Below, one piece after another: positions 1 through 12,728 of a DNA stretch of 64,000 nucleotides (position 1 is the first letter of the stretch; the number at the start of each line of letters is the position of its first letter). Origin of the DNA: Azolla caroliniana (lineage: Eukaryota > Polypodiophyta); assembly GCA_043228905.1 (NCBI GenBank), contig JBHGNT010000002.1, positions 22,134,001-22,198,000 on the forward strand, given 5' to 3'. The position numbers and the translations under genes were made by a program. A model generated the notes under the pieces. That model saw only the letters and a program-made list of their open reading frames with translations. It was not told the origin of the DNA and did no database searches.

Positions 1-3000
1 TTCCTTTTTTGAACAATCAAACAAGTTATAGAATGTATATTGTCTCGATATCAATGACTCCATTGGCCTCTCTACATATGCTAGGTAAACTATAATACAT
101 TACTTCTACTTCTCTTTTTTGGAATACTTGTCTTTTCATTATTCCCAACTTCACATGAAGGTACATTATATTACATAGTTTTCAAAAATTATGAGTAGCA
201 AACACCCAAACTTTCATTGTTCACAACTTCACGTGAAGGTAAATAAAAAAACATGGTTTTCAACAATTACCACGTGCAATCTCCAATTACCATCATACAA
301 ATTCTACAGTGACCATCTCCATCTCCAATTACCACCATACTCTCTTTGCCAACATCCTCTTGTTGCTACTCGGTTTTGGCAATTTCATTTCTACATCAAA
401 ATCTCACCCTTGTTCCATCCCCGAGAAGCTTCCAAATGAGTAATTATTATTCAAATGCCAAACCTCATAAAAAGGAGTAGTGAGGAGATCAACATATTCT
501 CACTAGGCACGTTTGACGTTGGAAGTTTGGAAGTCACACTTCTAAATTTTATAAACTCATAGCTCAAAGTAAACACTTCTAGTTCACACACGTAAATATT
601 GTCGTGGATATAAATCTTGATTTTTGACACAAAGACTAATGTGAAACCATCTCACCATTGTGATCTATTTGAGAGCGAGATCTTTGTATTCTTAATGACA
701 CAAGCAAAGTCTAGTGTCTATTGACCTTGGGGGGACTTTAAAATACCACATATGCACATTGGAGGGTTGGGAAACAGTTCCATGAATTGTCTGATAATCA
801 TAGCACCTGTTAATTGGACATGAGTTATGGAAAGGGACCCATGCAAAGGGTGCATGATGCAAATTAGTAAACTGACAATTGAGAAAATCATGGCCATCCA
901 TTGTACAATTTTTGTTGTTAAATATTAATAATATTTTTGGCATAACAAATCTTTTCTAAAACCATTTTTCCCTAAAGTGATCGGGGTCCAATATATTTTG
1001 TAGCATGAACCAATCTAGAATGTATTGATGTTAAAACATCCCTATTCTTTCTCTTATGTTATTCCCCAATCACCATTCGGGGTAAGAGGTTCAAATGGAT
1101 TCACCCCTCTAAATTTTGGCAACCATCACAACCAAGAAAAGGGGTGGAAGACCTTTACTTATCAACACCTTGTATTATCAAGCCTATCGAAGGACCACCT
1201 TTGCATGCTCAAGTGGAGGAGCCTGATATAAAATGGGTCCTTTTGAATTAAGGTTAAAACCATGCTTCAAAGTCCACGCTAATGCGAGTAACCCCACAAC
1301 CTTGATCTCACTCTTATTAATACTTCGAGACTAAGTAGGTTATCAAATATTCAACCAAATTGAGATCTAGAATCCATGTCAATTATGAACCCTTTCATAT
1401 AGATTCCAATGCATTTTCTTTATCTCATCTTTCATTACAATATAATGCATGCAAATCCTACTCTTATTCATCCAGGACAAGGAGAAATGAGGTAGAAGCA
1501 ATAGAATCGTGTGTACGTAACCACATCGAGGTGACATGTTGTTGCACATGCCAAACCGTAAAGTTGTAATGACATTAAATCCATTGACAAATAGAAGAGT
1601 CCTAAACCGTGGTCCTACATGTGGCTCATATAGCCACAAAATGTTCACAAAGTAGTACAATATTGATAGGTCAAGGAAGTTTCCATTTGCCAAATATGAT
1701 GAATCCGCAGGAAATGAGCTATCAATGCTAAATATTACCAACATACCTCCACCAATAAAAGTTAATGTGATGGATTTCATGGGCAACAAAGTTGTATATA
1801 AAGTGGCACATGTGAAACAAAAATTATCATGGAGGAATTCTAGGAGAGATTATGTGGGAGCCTTGTATGTGAAGAAATTGAAAATGTATTATTTTGGGGA
1901 TCGGGAAAAAATAATAATGAGAAGGCAAGTATAATAACCATTGAAGAGAAATTCACTTGATTTAGTTATATGACCTTCAATCAAGATGATGATGATAAGA
2001 TAACTTCAAAGGATTTAGAATCAATGGAAACCAATGGTTTGCCAAAGTGATCAAGGTGTTCCCACAACTAGATACACTTGAGTATATGCAATTTCGGAGG
2101 TGTGGGATAGAAGTGATATAATGCCCATTGCCACACAAATTTTTAAGAGGATGTGTGCCCCCCCCCCCCCCCACCCACCCCTTCAAACTCACAAAATATT
2201 GGGAGCATGGGATTCATTCAAAGGAGAGGCACTTTAGAAATACAATAATGCTCAAGAGGAATAGATTCTTATATTGTGTGGAAGGTTGCGAATCCTTGAT
2301 TATATGAGTGCCTATGAAAAATGAGAAATGGTGGGCATCATGCGCAATAAACCTCCAAATGCATCTCCAAGGTTAAAACATTGTTCATAGGCTATCGAAT
2401 CGATATTTATTTGTCCATATTGTTCTCTCCAATTAGAGCTCTTCATTACTCTTCCTCAAGGGCAGGATGTCAATGTAACGAGAATGTGCCGAGTGTGCAT
2501 AAAATCAAGGCAATACCATAGGGTTATGTCTCATTGAGTCAAGTCTATCACAAGATTCTTCCCCAAGCATTATGAATGGCTCACTGATTTGATTCTCAAC
2601 GATATATTTGACTACTCAACTTAGTGAGAACTATTTCAACAATTCTTCTTTGTTGTAGATTTACTTACCCCTCATAATATAGTCTTCACCAAATCGTCTT
2701 TTAGCATTAGAAATTATTCAATTAGTAACAGTACAAGTAAAAGCATCCCTTCACTGAAAAAGCAGTGAAATGATGAGCATATTAACATAAGTGCAAATAC
2801 CAGAGTTTTATTTGAGTAAATAGCATTGCAATTAGAAATCAATCATCAGAAAAACATATCTACTATCTTCTTGTTACAAGGCTGATCCAATTATAAGAGG
2901 GAAATTTGCCTTGAAAATTCCAAGGGGATCACAAAAGGAGTAAAAATCAGAAGTCAAGCTCTTCAATTAGCAAAGGAAGTCCCTCATTCCCTTTTAAATG

Positions 3001-3211
3001 AATCCCTTCTACAACACGTACATAATGCAAGTTCCTAAGTAAACAAGCAATTAGGAGTGAAAAAGTATCACAAAGATATTTGTATTGTAGCAAGTGGGAA
3101 TGTATAAAGCTTTTTATGTGCTGAATATATGCATACAATATTATAAACGATAGTCAAAACAAAGTACACTATATTTTACCTTTAAAATTCATCAGAGTTT
3201 TGATTTCCAAA
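1..3211. other. AT-rich intergenic DNA, no gene seen
   Basis: No open reading frame here has recognisable domains, plausible splice structure or protein-like composition. The only notable simple sequence is a poly-C run near 2160-2172. A stretch around 2000-2130 reads faintly like a leucine-rich protein on the plus strand, but it is stop-interrupted and too weak to call. Confidence 0.6.
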
Positions 3212-3406
3212 CCTTGAAAACGGTATTCGAATGTTGATATATTTTCACCGAATCTCTGTTCAAATGTACAACAAAAGTTTATCTACATTGAGAAGAAGAA
3301 CCTTGAAAACAGTCCTTGAATTTCATATTTTCATGAAATCTCTGTTCAAACGTACAATAAAAGTTTATCTACATTGAGACAAAGAAACTTTATCTACATT
3401 GAAAAA
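3212..3406. repeat. Tandem duplication, about 89-bp unit
   Basis: Two diverged copies (3212-3300 and 3301-3387) both begin CCTTGAAAAC and both end with a stretch reading AAAGTTTATCTACATTGAGA. A third partial copy of only the last part follows to 3406. The region is non-coding. Confidence 0.75.
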
Positions 3407-4065
3407 TATTTGAACTTAGCACGCAGTCAAAATATATATGATGTGTTATGAGATTTGAGAAAGTGCAGGGAATATTTAATGAGAAGTATGCAACATCATC
3501 CATTTGCAATGCAATTGCAATAATATCTTACAATGTGAACATCATTCATTATATGGTCGATAGCAACAATAAGCTTTGCCATAAGCAATCTCTAAAGATG
3601 GACCATCCCTTCTTTTCTCTTAGATATTCCAATGAGAGCACTTGCGCACCTCTTCCTCAACTTAAGGATATTACAACAAGTATTAATTGTGAATTCCTAT
3701 TGATTCAGAACCAAACAGAGAGAAAAAACAAACAGCCGTAGGTTCTTGTCACATGTTTCAGTATGAATCAAGATCGACATTCAGAACCAATGGGATTTCT
3801 TTTGGTTTTTTCTATATTTTCCATGCAATACATATTCCCTCAAACTACTCTGAAACTTTGTCATGAGTCATGACAGTACCATTGCTACTCTACAAGGTAA
3901 ATATCCAGAAAAAAAAAACGATTAAAGGCACGCTCTCCAAAATGGCTCAGGAGATGCACTGTTACATAAAAAGCTGAGAAATCACCTGCTTGCTTTGATT
4001 CATGTCTTCTCAGGTGTTAGTATGCAGAGGTTACTGGAAAGATGAGGTTCTCACATTTTCTGAAT
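3407..4065. other. Downstream flank of the DUF760 gene
   Basis: This is AT-rich sequence beyond the stop codon of the minus-strand DUF760 gene and probably includes its 3' UTR. No conserved feature was recognised in it. Confidence 0.5.
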
Positions 4066-5504
4066 CTACATAATGATGTTACAGTGGCTATCAACATAGG
4101 TTTCGGCATCCCAAAGGAAACTGCCAAAAGCAACTGCCTCTAGTACTAGTCTCTTAAACCCTGAGAGCGTTAGGATCATAACTTCATTTTCTCCTATTGG
4201 TATCGGCTCTCTCTGCAACTCCGCTCGCCCAAAAAGAGCTTCGGTTTGTTTCTCAATAACATTCGCCATTTCGATCGTACGGAGAGTGGCACATTTATAT
4301 AGTGTGTCCAACTCGAATGACATCACATAATTACGCAACAGATTCGGCTTCTCATCACAGATGAAGCTCATTCCATCCTTGTTGGGGTACTCATGGACAC
4401 CACCTATCATTCCTGACAAGATCGAGACTCTTTCTGCAAAGCTAACGTCTTCTTTTGGTTTCTCTGTTTCAGATAAACGTGGAGACAAAATCTCCATAGC
4501 TTTTTCCATCTGAAACTTCTCATCTACCCTCCTCACAAAATAACCGTAAGCTGCCGAAGATGCATACACTGAACCTGTATCGAACTTACTAATCTGAACA
4601 GTAATGCCATCATCCAGAGATTGTGAAGGAGTCTCAGTTCCCAGAATGAAGGAAATATGCTCCCATACCATCTCTTGAGCTTCATTGGAGTGAATAGATG
4701 TAAGTTCTTTCTCTTGTCTAGGCATATTCTCGATTCTTTGCAACTGGTCCTTACGCGAAGAAAAACAAGGCAACATAGTGATATGGGCTTCCAGAAACCC
4801 GTGAGAAACAAGCAAATATATAATTTCCTCAACCACCAAAGATCTTTCTTGAGCCTTCAACTCTGCAATTCTCCTGATTCAGGATTTTCGCAGTCAGAGG
4901 CTGATTTGTAAAAAAAATATGATATTATGTGCAAAAGTACAATATGATTCAACTAGCACCTCGTGTTTGTAAATACAGAGATGAGTTAACATTTAGAAAC
5001 CTATTAGAAGGAGATGCAATATATATTTCTATCCTGTTTTCAGCAAAAGTTTGAAATAGAATATACAAGAAAAGCACAAGTAACTTTGCCTTCTTGAAAC
5101 AGTAGATCTTTAAGTCAAAAGGCCGAGGCCATGTTAAACAAAGGAGTCACAATCAAGATCCATTAGAGATCTTACTTGTACAGAACTGAGCCACTCTCTG
5201 AATTCATCGAATGTCTGGCCTGGATTTCAGCAGTTTTTTTCTCTTCTGCAAGGTTCTGGAGTTGCTGCTCCACTGCAGCAGAAAACAGGTGAGGATGGCT
5301 TTGCTGCAATTTCATCAAGAACTGCCCTGTTGGTGATTTTAGTCTCAATGGTGCAAATGCTTCACTTTTAGAATCTGCTTTTACAACGAGAAGTGTTGTC
5401 GTCATGTTACTTCTATTTTTTCTACTGGAAACATTTCTGTCCAAGCACCCTATCTGAAAATGCTGCCCACAATTGACGGCCAAGTTCAGAATTAAGGAGA
5501 ACAT
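4066..5504 (-). CDS. DUF760 family protein, UV-B-induced-protein type, probably plastid
   Basis: Two coding exons: 5504-5176 and 4873-4066. They are joined by a GT-AG intron (4874-5175) that keeps the frame and restores the sequence LYKRIAELKAQER, giving 378 residues. Residues about 50-110 contain the hydrophilic helix region with GQFLMKLQQSHPHL. The second exon holds the two DUF760 blocks, including EAQEMVWEHISFILG, GSVYASSAAYGYFVRRVD and the C-terminal FGSFLWDAETYVDS. These match what I remember of the plant UV-B-induced protein At3g17800. The molecular function of that family is unknown; members are predicted plastid proteins. The chosen start (MFSLILNLAVNCG) gives a short leader rich in Ser, Arg and Asn that could be a transit peptide. 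A further upstream 5' exon cannot be excluded, because the same frame stays open to 5735. Confidence 0.85.
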
Positions 5505-8500
5505 GCTTCTCACAATGGAAAAAGAATATAGACAGCTATGACATAATGTTCTTTCCTCATCAGAAAGAGGCCCTTTAGGCCTAATTCTACATCCATTTGA
5601 AACAATTATAAAAATCTTTGGAGGCCAATATTCAGTTATAGCAAGAATTACGTGCAAATCACAACGTGATGCATTGCCACTTATTTGCAAGCAAAAACCA
5701 TCAGAGACAAATTCAGTAGAGAGAAGAAAAATCAAGACAATCTATATGTATTTATAAAGACTACATTACATGTATGATTGACTAAAATATAAAAGTTATA
5801 CTTTCCTAATTGAAAGACTTTTCCAGAATACCTTTTCAAAAACAACGAATTGGATGTTAGAGAAGTAATGTTACAAAAGAGAGTTTAGGGCTGATCATAA
5901 TTTTGGGGCACATGTAGTACAGATTCCCATTGATGCGTTTGCATATGTTTAGCTACATCTGGAGTGCTCAGCGTAAAAAGAACAAGACCATTAACTTCTT
6001 CCTCATGAATAGCCTCAATAAAACAGCAATGTCATCCTTTGTCACATATCGATACCAATTACATAGCATCTTGACATGACCAGTGAGCTGTGGTCCTACA
6101 AATTGTCAATACCCACTTGTGCTTATATGATAGTATTCCCAAGTATATACATGGATCATTCCACAGTCCAACAAGACAAATATATTGCGCAGAAAAACAT
6201 GAGCATGGGAATGGTTCTACAAGAATGAGAGATTCAAAATGGCATCGGCATTGAGTTTGGAGTCTGGCGTTTTACTTGATATGAATCCAATTTGGAGTCC
6301 GGCCTACACCTAAAACAGATACTTCTCTACTAACGAAACTTTAATCTCTACTATACAACTGAGATTTTTTGTCCATCTGCATTCCAAATACGAAATGATG
6401 TAGAAAATTTGCCCTCTTTTCTTGTGAAATTAAAAAAAAAAGTTTAACTACTATTTTCAGAATAACAAAAAAAGAAATCCGTCGAATAATGGGTGAATAA
6501 CTTGCCATTAACATATTACTGAGTAAAATCAATTAATACTAAATCCCCCGGATAATATTTCACTCGAGAACCTTTTCAATATACTGTTTTTCTATTATTT
6601 ACTTCTATATCATTTTATTTATCTTTTTCATTTATTTATTTTTTAGACAGGGCACAAAGATCTGCACTGAGAGAGCTCTGTTTTGATAGCAAACATTTGA
6701 AAATGAAGAGGAGAAAAAAAGGAAAATAATAGAAAAAAAAGAGAGAGGAAAATGCAGAAGAAAGAAGAGTGGAAACAGAGGAGGAGATGAGGGGACCTTG
6801 GAATTGTTTGTGTGGATCCATAAGGTAGCATGGCTGCTCAGGAAGCAATTTCCTCTTCCTCCTCCACTCTGGCATAGCATGGCCATCCCTTTGTGAGGCT
6901 CTGGGTCTGTCTCTTGCTTTTCATCTAAATGGACAGCCCAAATAACATGTCCAAAACCAAGAAGAGGACCGCCATATTGACATGACCACTGGCTATCGTC
7001 GTGGTCCTGTCTTGTCTGTCTCCTTCGCACATCTCGTGTTCATTGGTAACACAATTCTCGGACATATTGGACCTCCTAGTTACCACCATATTGAACCTCC
7101 GATCATTGCGGCACGATCTAAAGAAGCTATCTATCCTCCCAACTTATGCTCTACTTCTCGAATTTCCTGCACATACCCCTCTCGATGCAACAAATCTGGA
7201 GAGACCGAATGAAGCAGAGAAGATGGATTTGTGTTAAGTCTCTCTAAAACTAGAGATAGAAAGACCATTGGGAGACTGAGGGGGGGGGGGAGTGTGTGTG
7301 GAGGAGTCATAAGAAATTCGAAGAAGGAAGGATGTTTCGAGACTCTCGAAAATTCAAGGGTTGGATTGTTGATGTCGTGAAACTTTAGGGGTATTGGTAA
7401 GTTTCCTTATATTATTGCATTGCATGAGATGTATTTCGATCCACCTTTTTGTCTCACCGTACGTAAGGAGATGATGGCTTTGATTGGTTGGGATGTGCTC
7501 ACCCATTAAGTGTTTTTTATTTGCAACACATCATGCACATTATGTTCTCTTGAGATACCAAGTGGGAGGTCCTCCTTGAGGAAATTTAAACACTAATTCA
7601 ATTTGTTTGTGTGAGATCATTTGAAAACCATCAAAATCGTCCCTTCTAGGAGGCAAATTTAGTACAAGAGTTTGAATTAATCTTCTTTGGTCTCGAAGGG
7701 GATACTAACAATGCCGATTGCAATGTTTCAGATTTGTCATGTGTTTTGTTTGATTTCCTAGCATACTATATGATGTTCTCAAGATAGAGCATGCAAGGAA
7801 CATTCTCAAAGAGATTACACATAAAGTTGTGATCATATGGAATGACATTTTACATGGGTAGTTTGCTTCCTTTTGAAGCCCAACTTCATATCATTTTTCT
7901 ACTAAAAGCATCACTTATACTTTTTGTTGGCTTGATGAAGTTCTCCTTGATGCAACGCATATGAACTCTTGTTAGATCATAAACAAAGATGAAGGAAGTG
8001 AATCAAGTTTAGAAAAATAAATAACACTTATATACTCAACTCAATTCGTCTATATATGTCATTGTCAACTCATTAGATTATGAAAAGGACAAAAGGCAAG
8101 AAAAGCTTATTATGATATGCTTGTAAGTGTTTGAATCTATGATGCATGAAGCATTATTTTGGTTGTAAAATTCGATCGATGAAAAAATTATTAGAAATAG
8201 ATTGGAAAATAACATTATCCACCTTTTTAAAGGTTGTTGAATATCCAATTGAATGAGAAGGTTTTCGATGAAATTCCAAAGAAAATAGAATGAGGGAACT
8301 TCTATCCACAAACAAGGGGTGTTTGTCGTCAATTGCTAAAGCAATACGAGACAATTTCTTTGAAAGTACTGGTGAATTCTTAGTTAGATATTTGCTATAC
8401 TAGAGTAGTGATGTTTATAGAATATAATTTGCTTATGTTATTGAACCATGTTTAAGTCGTCTAAATGCACGTGTACATCTATTTAACGTTATATCCCTCG

Positions 8501-8844
8501 CATTCGACTATTTACTATCCAATTTGTTAATGAACAAGACGTTTATGTGCAATAGATGCGTGAAAGCAAGGCCTAATAACGATACATGCTATATCAATCC
8601 CAAAATTCGATAACATTATCTACAGTCTAGAGGCTTGAAACAAAATGACAAAACACAAAAAGTGTTTATTCCAAATTGTGTTTAAATCACAAAGAATAAA
8701 AGTAGAATGATTGTCTAGAAGAAAATGTTTCCCTTTTGAAAGTGGCCAAAATACACTTATGGAGACTACAAAACATCAAAACCTAAGTCATTTAATTTCC
8801 AAAAACCATATAAAACAAAGACAACTTTGTAAGATCAATGCGTC
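5505..8844. other. Intergenic region between DUF760 gene and the repeat cluster at 9 kb
   Basis: The first part should include the DUF760 promoter and 5' UTR (minus-strand gene). A purine-rich stretch occurs at about 6700-6790, and a G run of about ten lies near 7280. The open frames at 6632-7237 are low-complexity or overlap each other on both strands, and none shows a domain. I see no gene. Confidence 0.5.
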
Positions 8845-8918
8845 GTGGTCTTGTAGGATTCAAATCCATGACCTTCTGTTATTAACAAGATACTCCAACG
8901 AACTATGCTAGAATACTA
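8845..8918 (-). pseudogene. Degenerate tRNA-Ile(AAT)-like sequence
   Basis: Read on the minus strand, an A-box-like segment (TAGCATAGTTCGTTGGAG) is followed by an anticodon-loop segment TTAATAAC containing AAT. After that come AGGTC, a B-box-like GGATTTGAATCC and a 3' end ACAAGACCAC. The order and spacing match plant tRNA-Ile(AAT). The acceptor stem no longer pairs, so this is either a decayed tRNA copy or the head of a tRNA-derived SINE rather than a working tRNA gene. Confidence 0.55.
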
Positions 8919-9050
8919 GAAATTGTTCACTTTATGTTTTATTTTTGGAGTAACATGTTGTGTGAGTAGAAGCTTTCTTATATACATATAATTCATGACA
9001 ACACCATGACTAGTGGATACTCTATTTGTGTCCATGTTTACTTGAGTAAC

Positions 9051-9390
9051 CTTGGAGCCCTTATAATTGCACCATACACGAGGGTACAAGTGACCATGGC
9101 TTTGAATAACCATACCTCTATTTGTGACTATTGGAAGTGTGCTTGGTGTCATTCTCGTATTGATTTGACCAAATATATCCTTGAGTGAGCCAATTCCTAG
9201 TAGCTTGGGTCATAGATAACCTTGAAGCCTTTATGATTGCACCATACACAAGAGTAGGGGTGACCACAAATTTGAATAATCGTACCTCTATTTGTGACTA
9301 TTGGAAGTGTGCTTGGTGTCACTCTCGTTTTGATGTGGTCAAAGACATCCTTGAGCGAGTCAAATACTAGCAACTTGGGTCATAGAGAAA
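9051..9390. repeat. 170-bp tandem duplication with a shared Cys-rich frame
   Basis: Copies at 9051-9220 and 9221-9390 have a period of exactly 170 bp. Both copies keep an open plus-strand frame containing IAPYTRV, then TSICDYWKCAWCHSR. The copies differ at many positions but retain the Cys, Trp and His residues. The minus strand also stays open in part, so which strand was coding, if either, is undecided. Confidence 0.7.
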
Positions 9391-9613
9391 TGCCAATATA
9401 TGCTTGTAAATGTGACTCTAGATTTACATGTTTGGAATAAATTGCTTCACTTGCCATCCTAAAACGGTGAAGATAGCTTGTTGATGAGTTTTCCATTGAT
9501 GTATGGAAGATCGTGGTGATAGTCTTTACTATGTTTAGCGTGAGCCCTTTTTCGTAGCAAATTCCATCTAGGGCATTGAGATGATGTTGTACTTGTACGT
9601 AATATACAAACAT
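9380..9613 (-). pseudogene. LINE reverse transcriptase fragment
   Basis: A 77-residue minus-strand frame contains HHLNALDGICYEKGLTLN followed by IVKT and ends with AYIGIS. This order (LNAL, C, GL, N, KT, then a YLG-like block) matches the RT segment downstream of the YADD box in plant LINEs. Nothing upstream of it on the minus strand is recognisable, so only a short relic remains. Confidence 0.5.
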
Positions 9614-9864
9614 CGAGATTATGTCATTTTGTAGGGAACACTATGGATAGATGTGCTTAATATGTCAATTCCATCGATGCCACATGTGATGGAGTTTGTT
9701 ATCTCATAAATGCATGATTGGAAGATGATAGGGAAGCTCAAGCATCATTGGTTCACAACAATGGTGATTGTGGTTACTTCTAATGGCTCCCTTGGACACC
9801 TAGCAACATTTTCTATGTAATGCATGTATCACATGCATCATGTCAAAGGCCATTTTGAGTGTTC

Positions 9865-9868
<4 letters not shown>

Positions 9869-9911
<43 letters not shown>
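9869..9911. repeat. (AG)n microsatellite
   Basis: Uninterrupted AG dinucleotides over 43 bp in gene-free sequence between the LINE relic and the PUR4 upstream region. The surrounding interval 9614-10498 holds no recognisable gene. Confidence 0.95.
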
Positions 9912-9914
<3 letters not shown>

Positions 9915-10498
9915 GGGTGGTGGGGGGACAAAAAATGTGTTAGTCTCTTCTCCCTCCCCACAACACGTGAGAGAAAATATATTCCAAGTTCAGAGTTCGG
10001 TGACACATTATGAAAATAACATATAGTGAATCGATCACTCTATTTCCACTCGTGTCATTCCACAAAGATACACGGCTTTAAAGAAGCACTCTAATATTGA
10101 CACACAAGTAGCAACAAACTATTCATTTTGATCCAAATCTTTTTTTATCCATGGAAGTTCGATCAAATTTGTGTATTCTACCTCATCCTTCAAATACGTG
10201 CCATGAAAGACCAATGTATGTTTTGATGGCAAAGTTCTTGTATGCACAATCATGTGCCTGGCGACAAGAACTTGTCCCTCAAGCTTTGTGTCATAATCCC
10301 TCTAAGAATGAGAGGGGGTTGATCACTATCTAGACATTCGTTTGGACAAATTTGGATTCAAGAGATTCTGAACAATGGGAAACATATCGGAAATATACGA
10401 GGGGGAGTATTCTTGTTGTTAAGAAAACTTCGAGATACGTAGGTGGGTTTCTGTTTTTTAGAGCTTCATCCTCTTTTATTACTTCTTCTTCTTTTGCT

Positions 10499-10602
10499 AA
10501 AAAAAAAAAAAAAAAAAAAAGAAGAAGAAGAAGAAGAAAGAAAAAAAATAGAAAAAAAAGAAAAAAAAGAAAAAAAAAGAAAAAAAAAGAAAAAAAGAAA
10601 AA
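10499..10602 (+). repeat. Poly-A / GAA purine tract
   Basis: An almost pure purine tract of about 104 bases with a single T near 10549. It runs from poly-A through (GAA)n into A8G-type units. It lies about 230 bp upstream of the inferred PUR4 5' exon. Confidence 0.95.
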
Positions 10603-10643
10603 CTTGTTTGCAGAATAATAAACATTTTTACCCTAAATTTGTT

Positions 10644-10648
<5 letters not shown>

Positions 10649-10678
<30 letters not shown>
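10649..10678 (+). repeat. (TG)n microsatellite
   Basis: About 15 TG dinucleotides between the purine tract and the pyrimidine tract upstream of PUR4. Confidence 0.95.
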
Positions 10679-10679
<1 letters not shown>

Positions 10680-10761
10680 GGTGGCTGTGGTTATCACTCC
10701 AATTATTTGTTTTATGTTTGATTCTTTTCAATTGAAGGGTTGAGAGAATACAGTCTCTTCG

Positions 10762-10800
10762 CCTTCTTCTTCTTCTTCTTCTTCTTCTTCTTCTTCTTCT
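10762..10800 (+). repeat. (CTT)n pyrimidine tract at the probable PUR4 transcription start region
   Basis: About 13 CTT units on the sense strand of PUR4. They end 28 bp before a good splice donor (GAG/GTAAAG after 10828). CTT tracts are common in plant 5' UTRs and core promoters. The kinase gene in this window has the same arrangement. Confidence 0.9.
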
Positions 10801-12728
10801 ACTTCAAGCAGATACAAACAGAGCAGAGGTAAAGCTTCTTATTCTCTTATTGTCTATGTCTCTATTTAGCTAGGTCTTCATCTTAGGTAAACTTCTTTTT
10901 TAGTATTCCTCCAACTTGCCATTGCTTACCCCCCCCTTCAGAAAAGAGAATGATAGGGGTGAAACTGGGTTATCAGCTCCCAAGTTTTTCTTTATTTACT
11001 TCAATACCCCCAATTTTCTCGGGGTTTCCCCCAAGTTTAATTGCTTTAACCCTGGAAAGAGAGAGAAAAAGAGGTAAATTGGCCTTATGATTTCTTGAAT
11101 AAACTTGAGTAGAAAGGCAATGAATTGGCCACCTAGTTGTCAGGTAGTACATATAATTGAGAAACAGGGGATGAATTGTCCTTATAAAATTTCAAGTAAC
11201 AACATATAGTTGTTAGAGTGGGGGTTGCCAAAGTCATTTCAGGAGACAATGAAAAATAAGGGGCATTTAGGAAATAAAGTGTATAACTGCTCAAGTAGCT
11301 CATATGCTTGCTTGAGAGCGAGTTGTCAAGGGCATTTGGGAACAATAGGAATTCATGGGCAATTTGGGGAAATAAAGAAAAACTTTTCAAAATGGATGCT
11401 TTTGATTTGTTGTTCTCTCTTGCTCGAAGTAGCAAAACAGTCTCTCTTGGAACCTCATTAAGGCAAACCAATTAGCTCTCGTTATATGACTTAATTTCTA
11501 GGGTTTAGTAACACAAAAATCGGTTTTCAAACATTCATTATATAAACAAAAGATTTCGATGATGTGATAAACAAATAAAGTAAATTACAATTTCAACTTG
11601 GGCTAACTAAGAACTTTGAATATTGGAAGGAAAGAGGAACTGTTGTGCTTCCATGTCCAAGTTAGTGCATGGATGCATGATGATGATGATCACTAGGATG
11701 ATGCAGCTGTAGTTTACGTATGCTTCTACTATATTTTTTGTGAGGTTTTTCCTTATTGCTTTGTTCATGATGATGCATTGGGTGGTGTTAAATCAGATCA
11801 CATTGCTCGGTTTTGTAATATTAAATAAGGTAAGGATTTTTTATATTCAATTCATTACTATTCCATCCCGACCGCTGTTAACTCTCCGCCTATGCATTTC
11901 CTGTATATATGTTCCCCAAGTCCTAGTACTCTATTTTATTCTCTTTCTTGTATATTGCCTCAGATGTGGTATGCATCAGATTGATTGTGGTTTTTCATGA
12001 CTCTTACGTGTGACAGAGTCTCAAATCCTTGGTGTCTCCTTTTGCCCAATCGCGTGCTCAGGTTTTTAATGCAGTTTTGTGTATTTTGGCTTATATACTT
12101 GCATGCGAATGTCTTCATGGATTCGGCATATTTTCTCATCAAGAACAACTATGACTATTTATTTCTTTTTGCAATAGTTTATGTTTTCCGTCTGATGGCA
12201 TTATGTAACAATACTCTTGCATTAATATCAAGTTTCTATTATTTATGGAAATGTATGGTATGGTTTGGGCATATTTGCTGACAAAATGACATTATGTGGC
12301 ATGCTTCTATGTGTTATTATATAATGAGATTGATTTCAAAATAAGGTTGATTATATGTTACTATATAATTGATGCACACTGTTGAAGACATATGGGTTAC
12401 TGTTTGGGCCATATGTAGAGCATTTACTTGTCATGTGAGTGCTTTACCTTCCTTGAAGGTAGTATTGGCCAGGGCTGAAAACTCATACCTTATATCACAA
12501 TGGTGTTCATTTCCATGAAGATGAACACATTAAGAGCTTTTAAGCATATACATTATATACTAAATACTGTTGAACATGGTAACCTTGTTTTCTTCCTGTG
12601 TAACTCATCTTTCTTCCACTGTTTCTATTTCTCCTTCTCTTTCTCTCTTACAGGGCAAAGGTGTTGGAAATAAAAGGAAAAAAAGAACCTCTTGACATAA
12701 CAATTGGTCTTCTGAAGAGATCATAGTG
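10801..12728 (+). other. PUR4: Probable 5' UTR exon and leader intron of PUR4
   Basis: A donor GAG/GTAAAG after 10828 and an acceptor CTCTTACAG ending at 12653, preceded by a long pyrimidine tract, define a likely 1825-bp intron in the 5' UTR. The second leader exon (12654-12728) then reaches the ATG at 12729. A stop codon TAG stands just upstream of that ATG in the same frame, which supports the chosen start. No coding domain is seen in the intron. This is inferred from splice signals only. Confidence 0.5.

Noticed and set aside
1379-1789. Minus-strand 136-residue ORF
   Set aside because: No recognisable domain, no splice context, and opposite-strand frames are equally open. Probably chance.
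2000-2200. Leucine-rich-repeat-like translation
   Set aside because: Only one weak LRR-like phrase, interrupted by a stop and followed by a poly-C run. Not enough to call a gene relic.
10352-10721. Lys-rich and Leu-rich open frames over the purine tract, and the Phe-rich frame on the other strand
   Set aside because: They are pure products of the A/GAA repeat and have no normal composition or domain.
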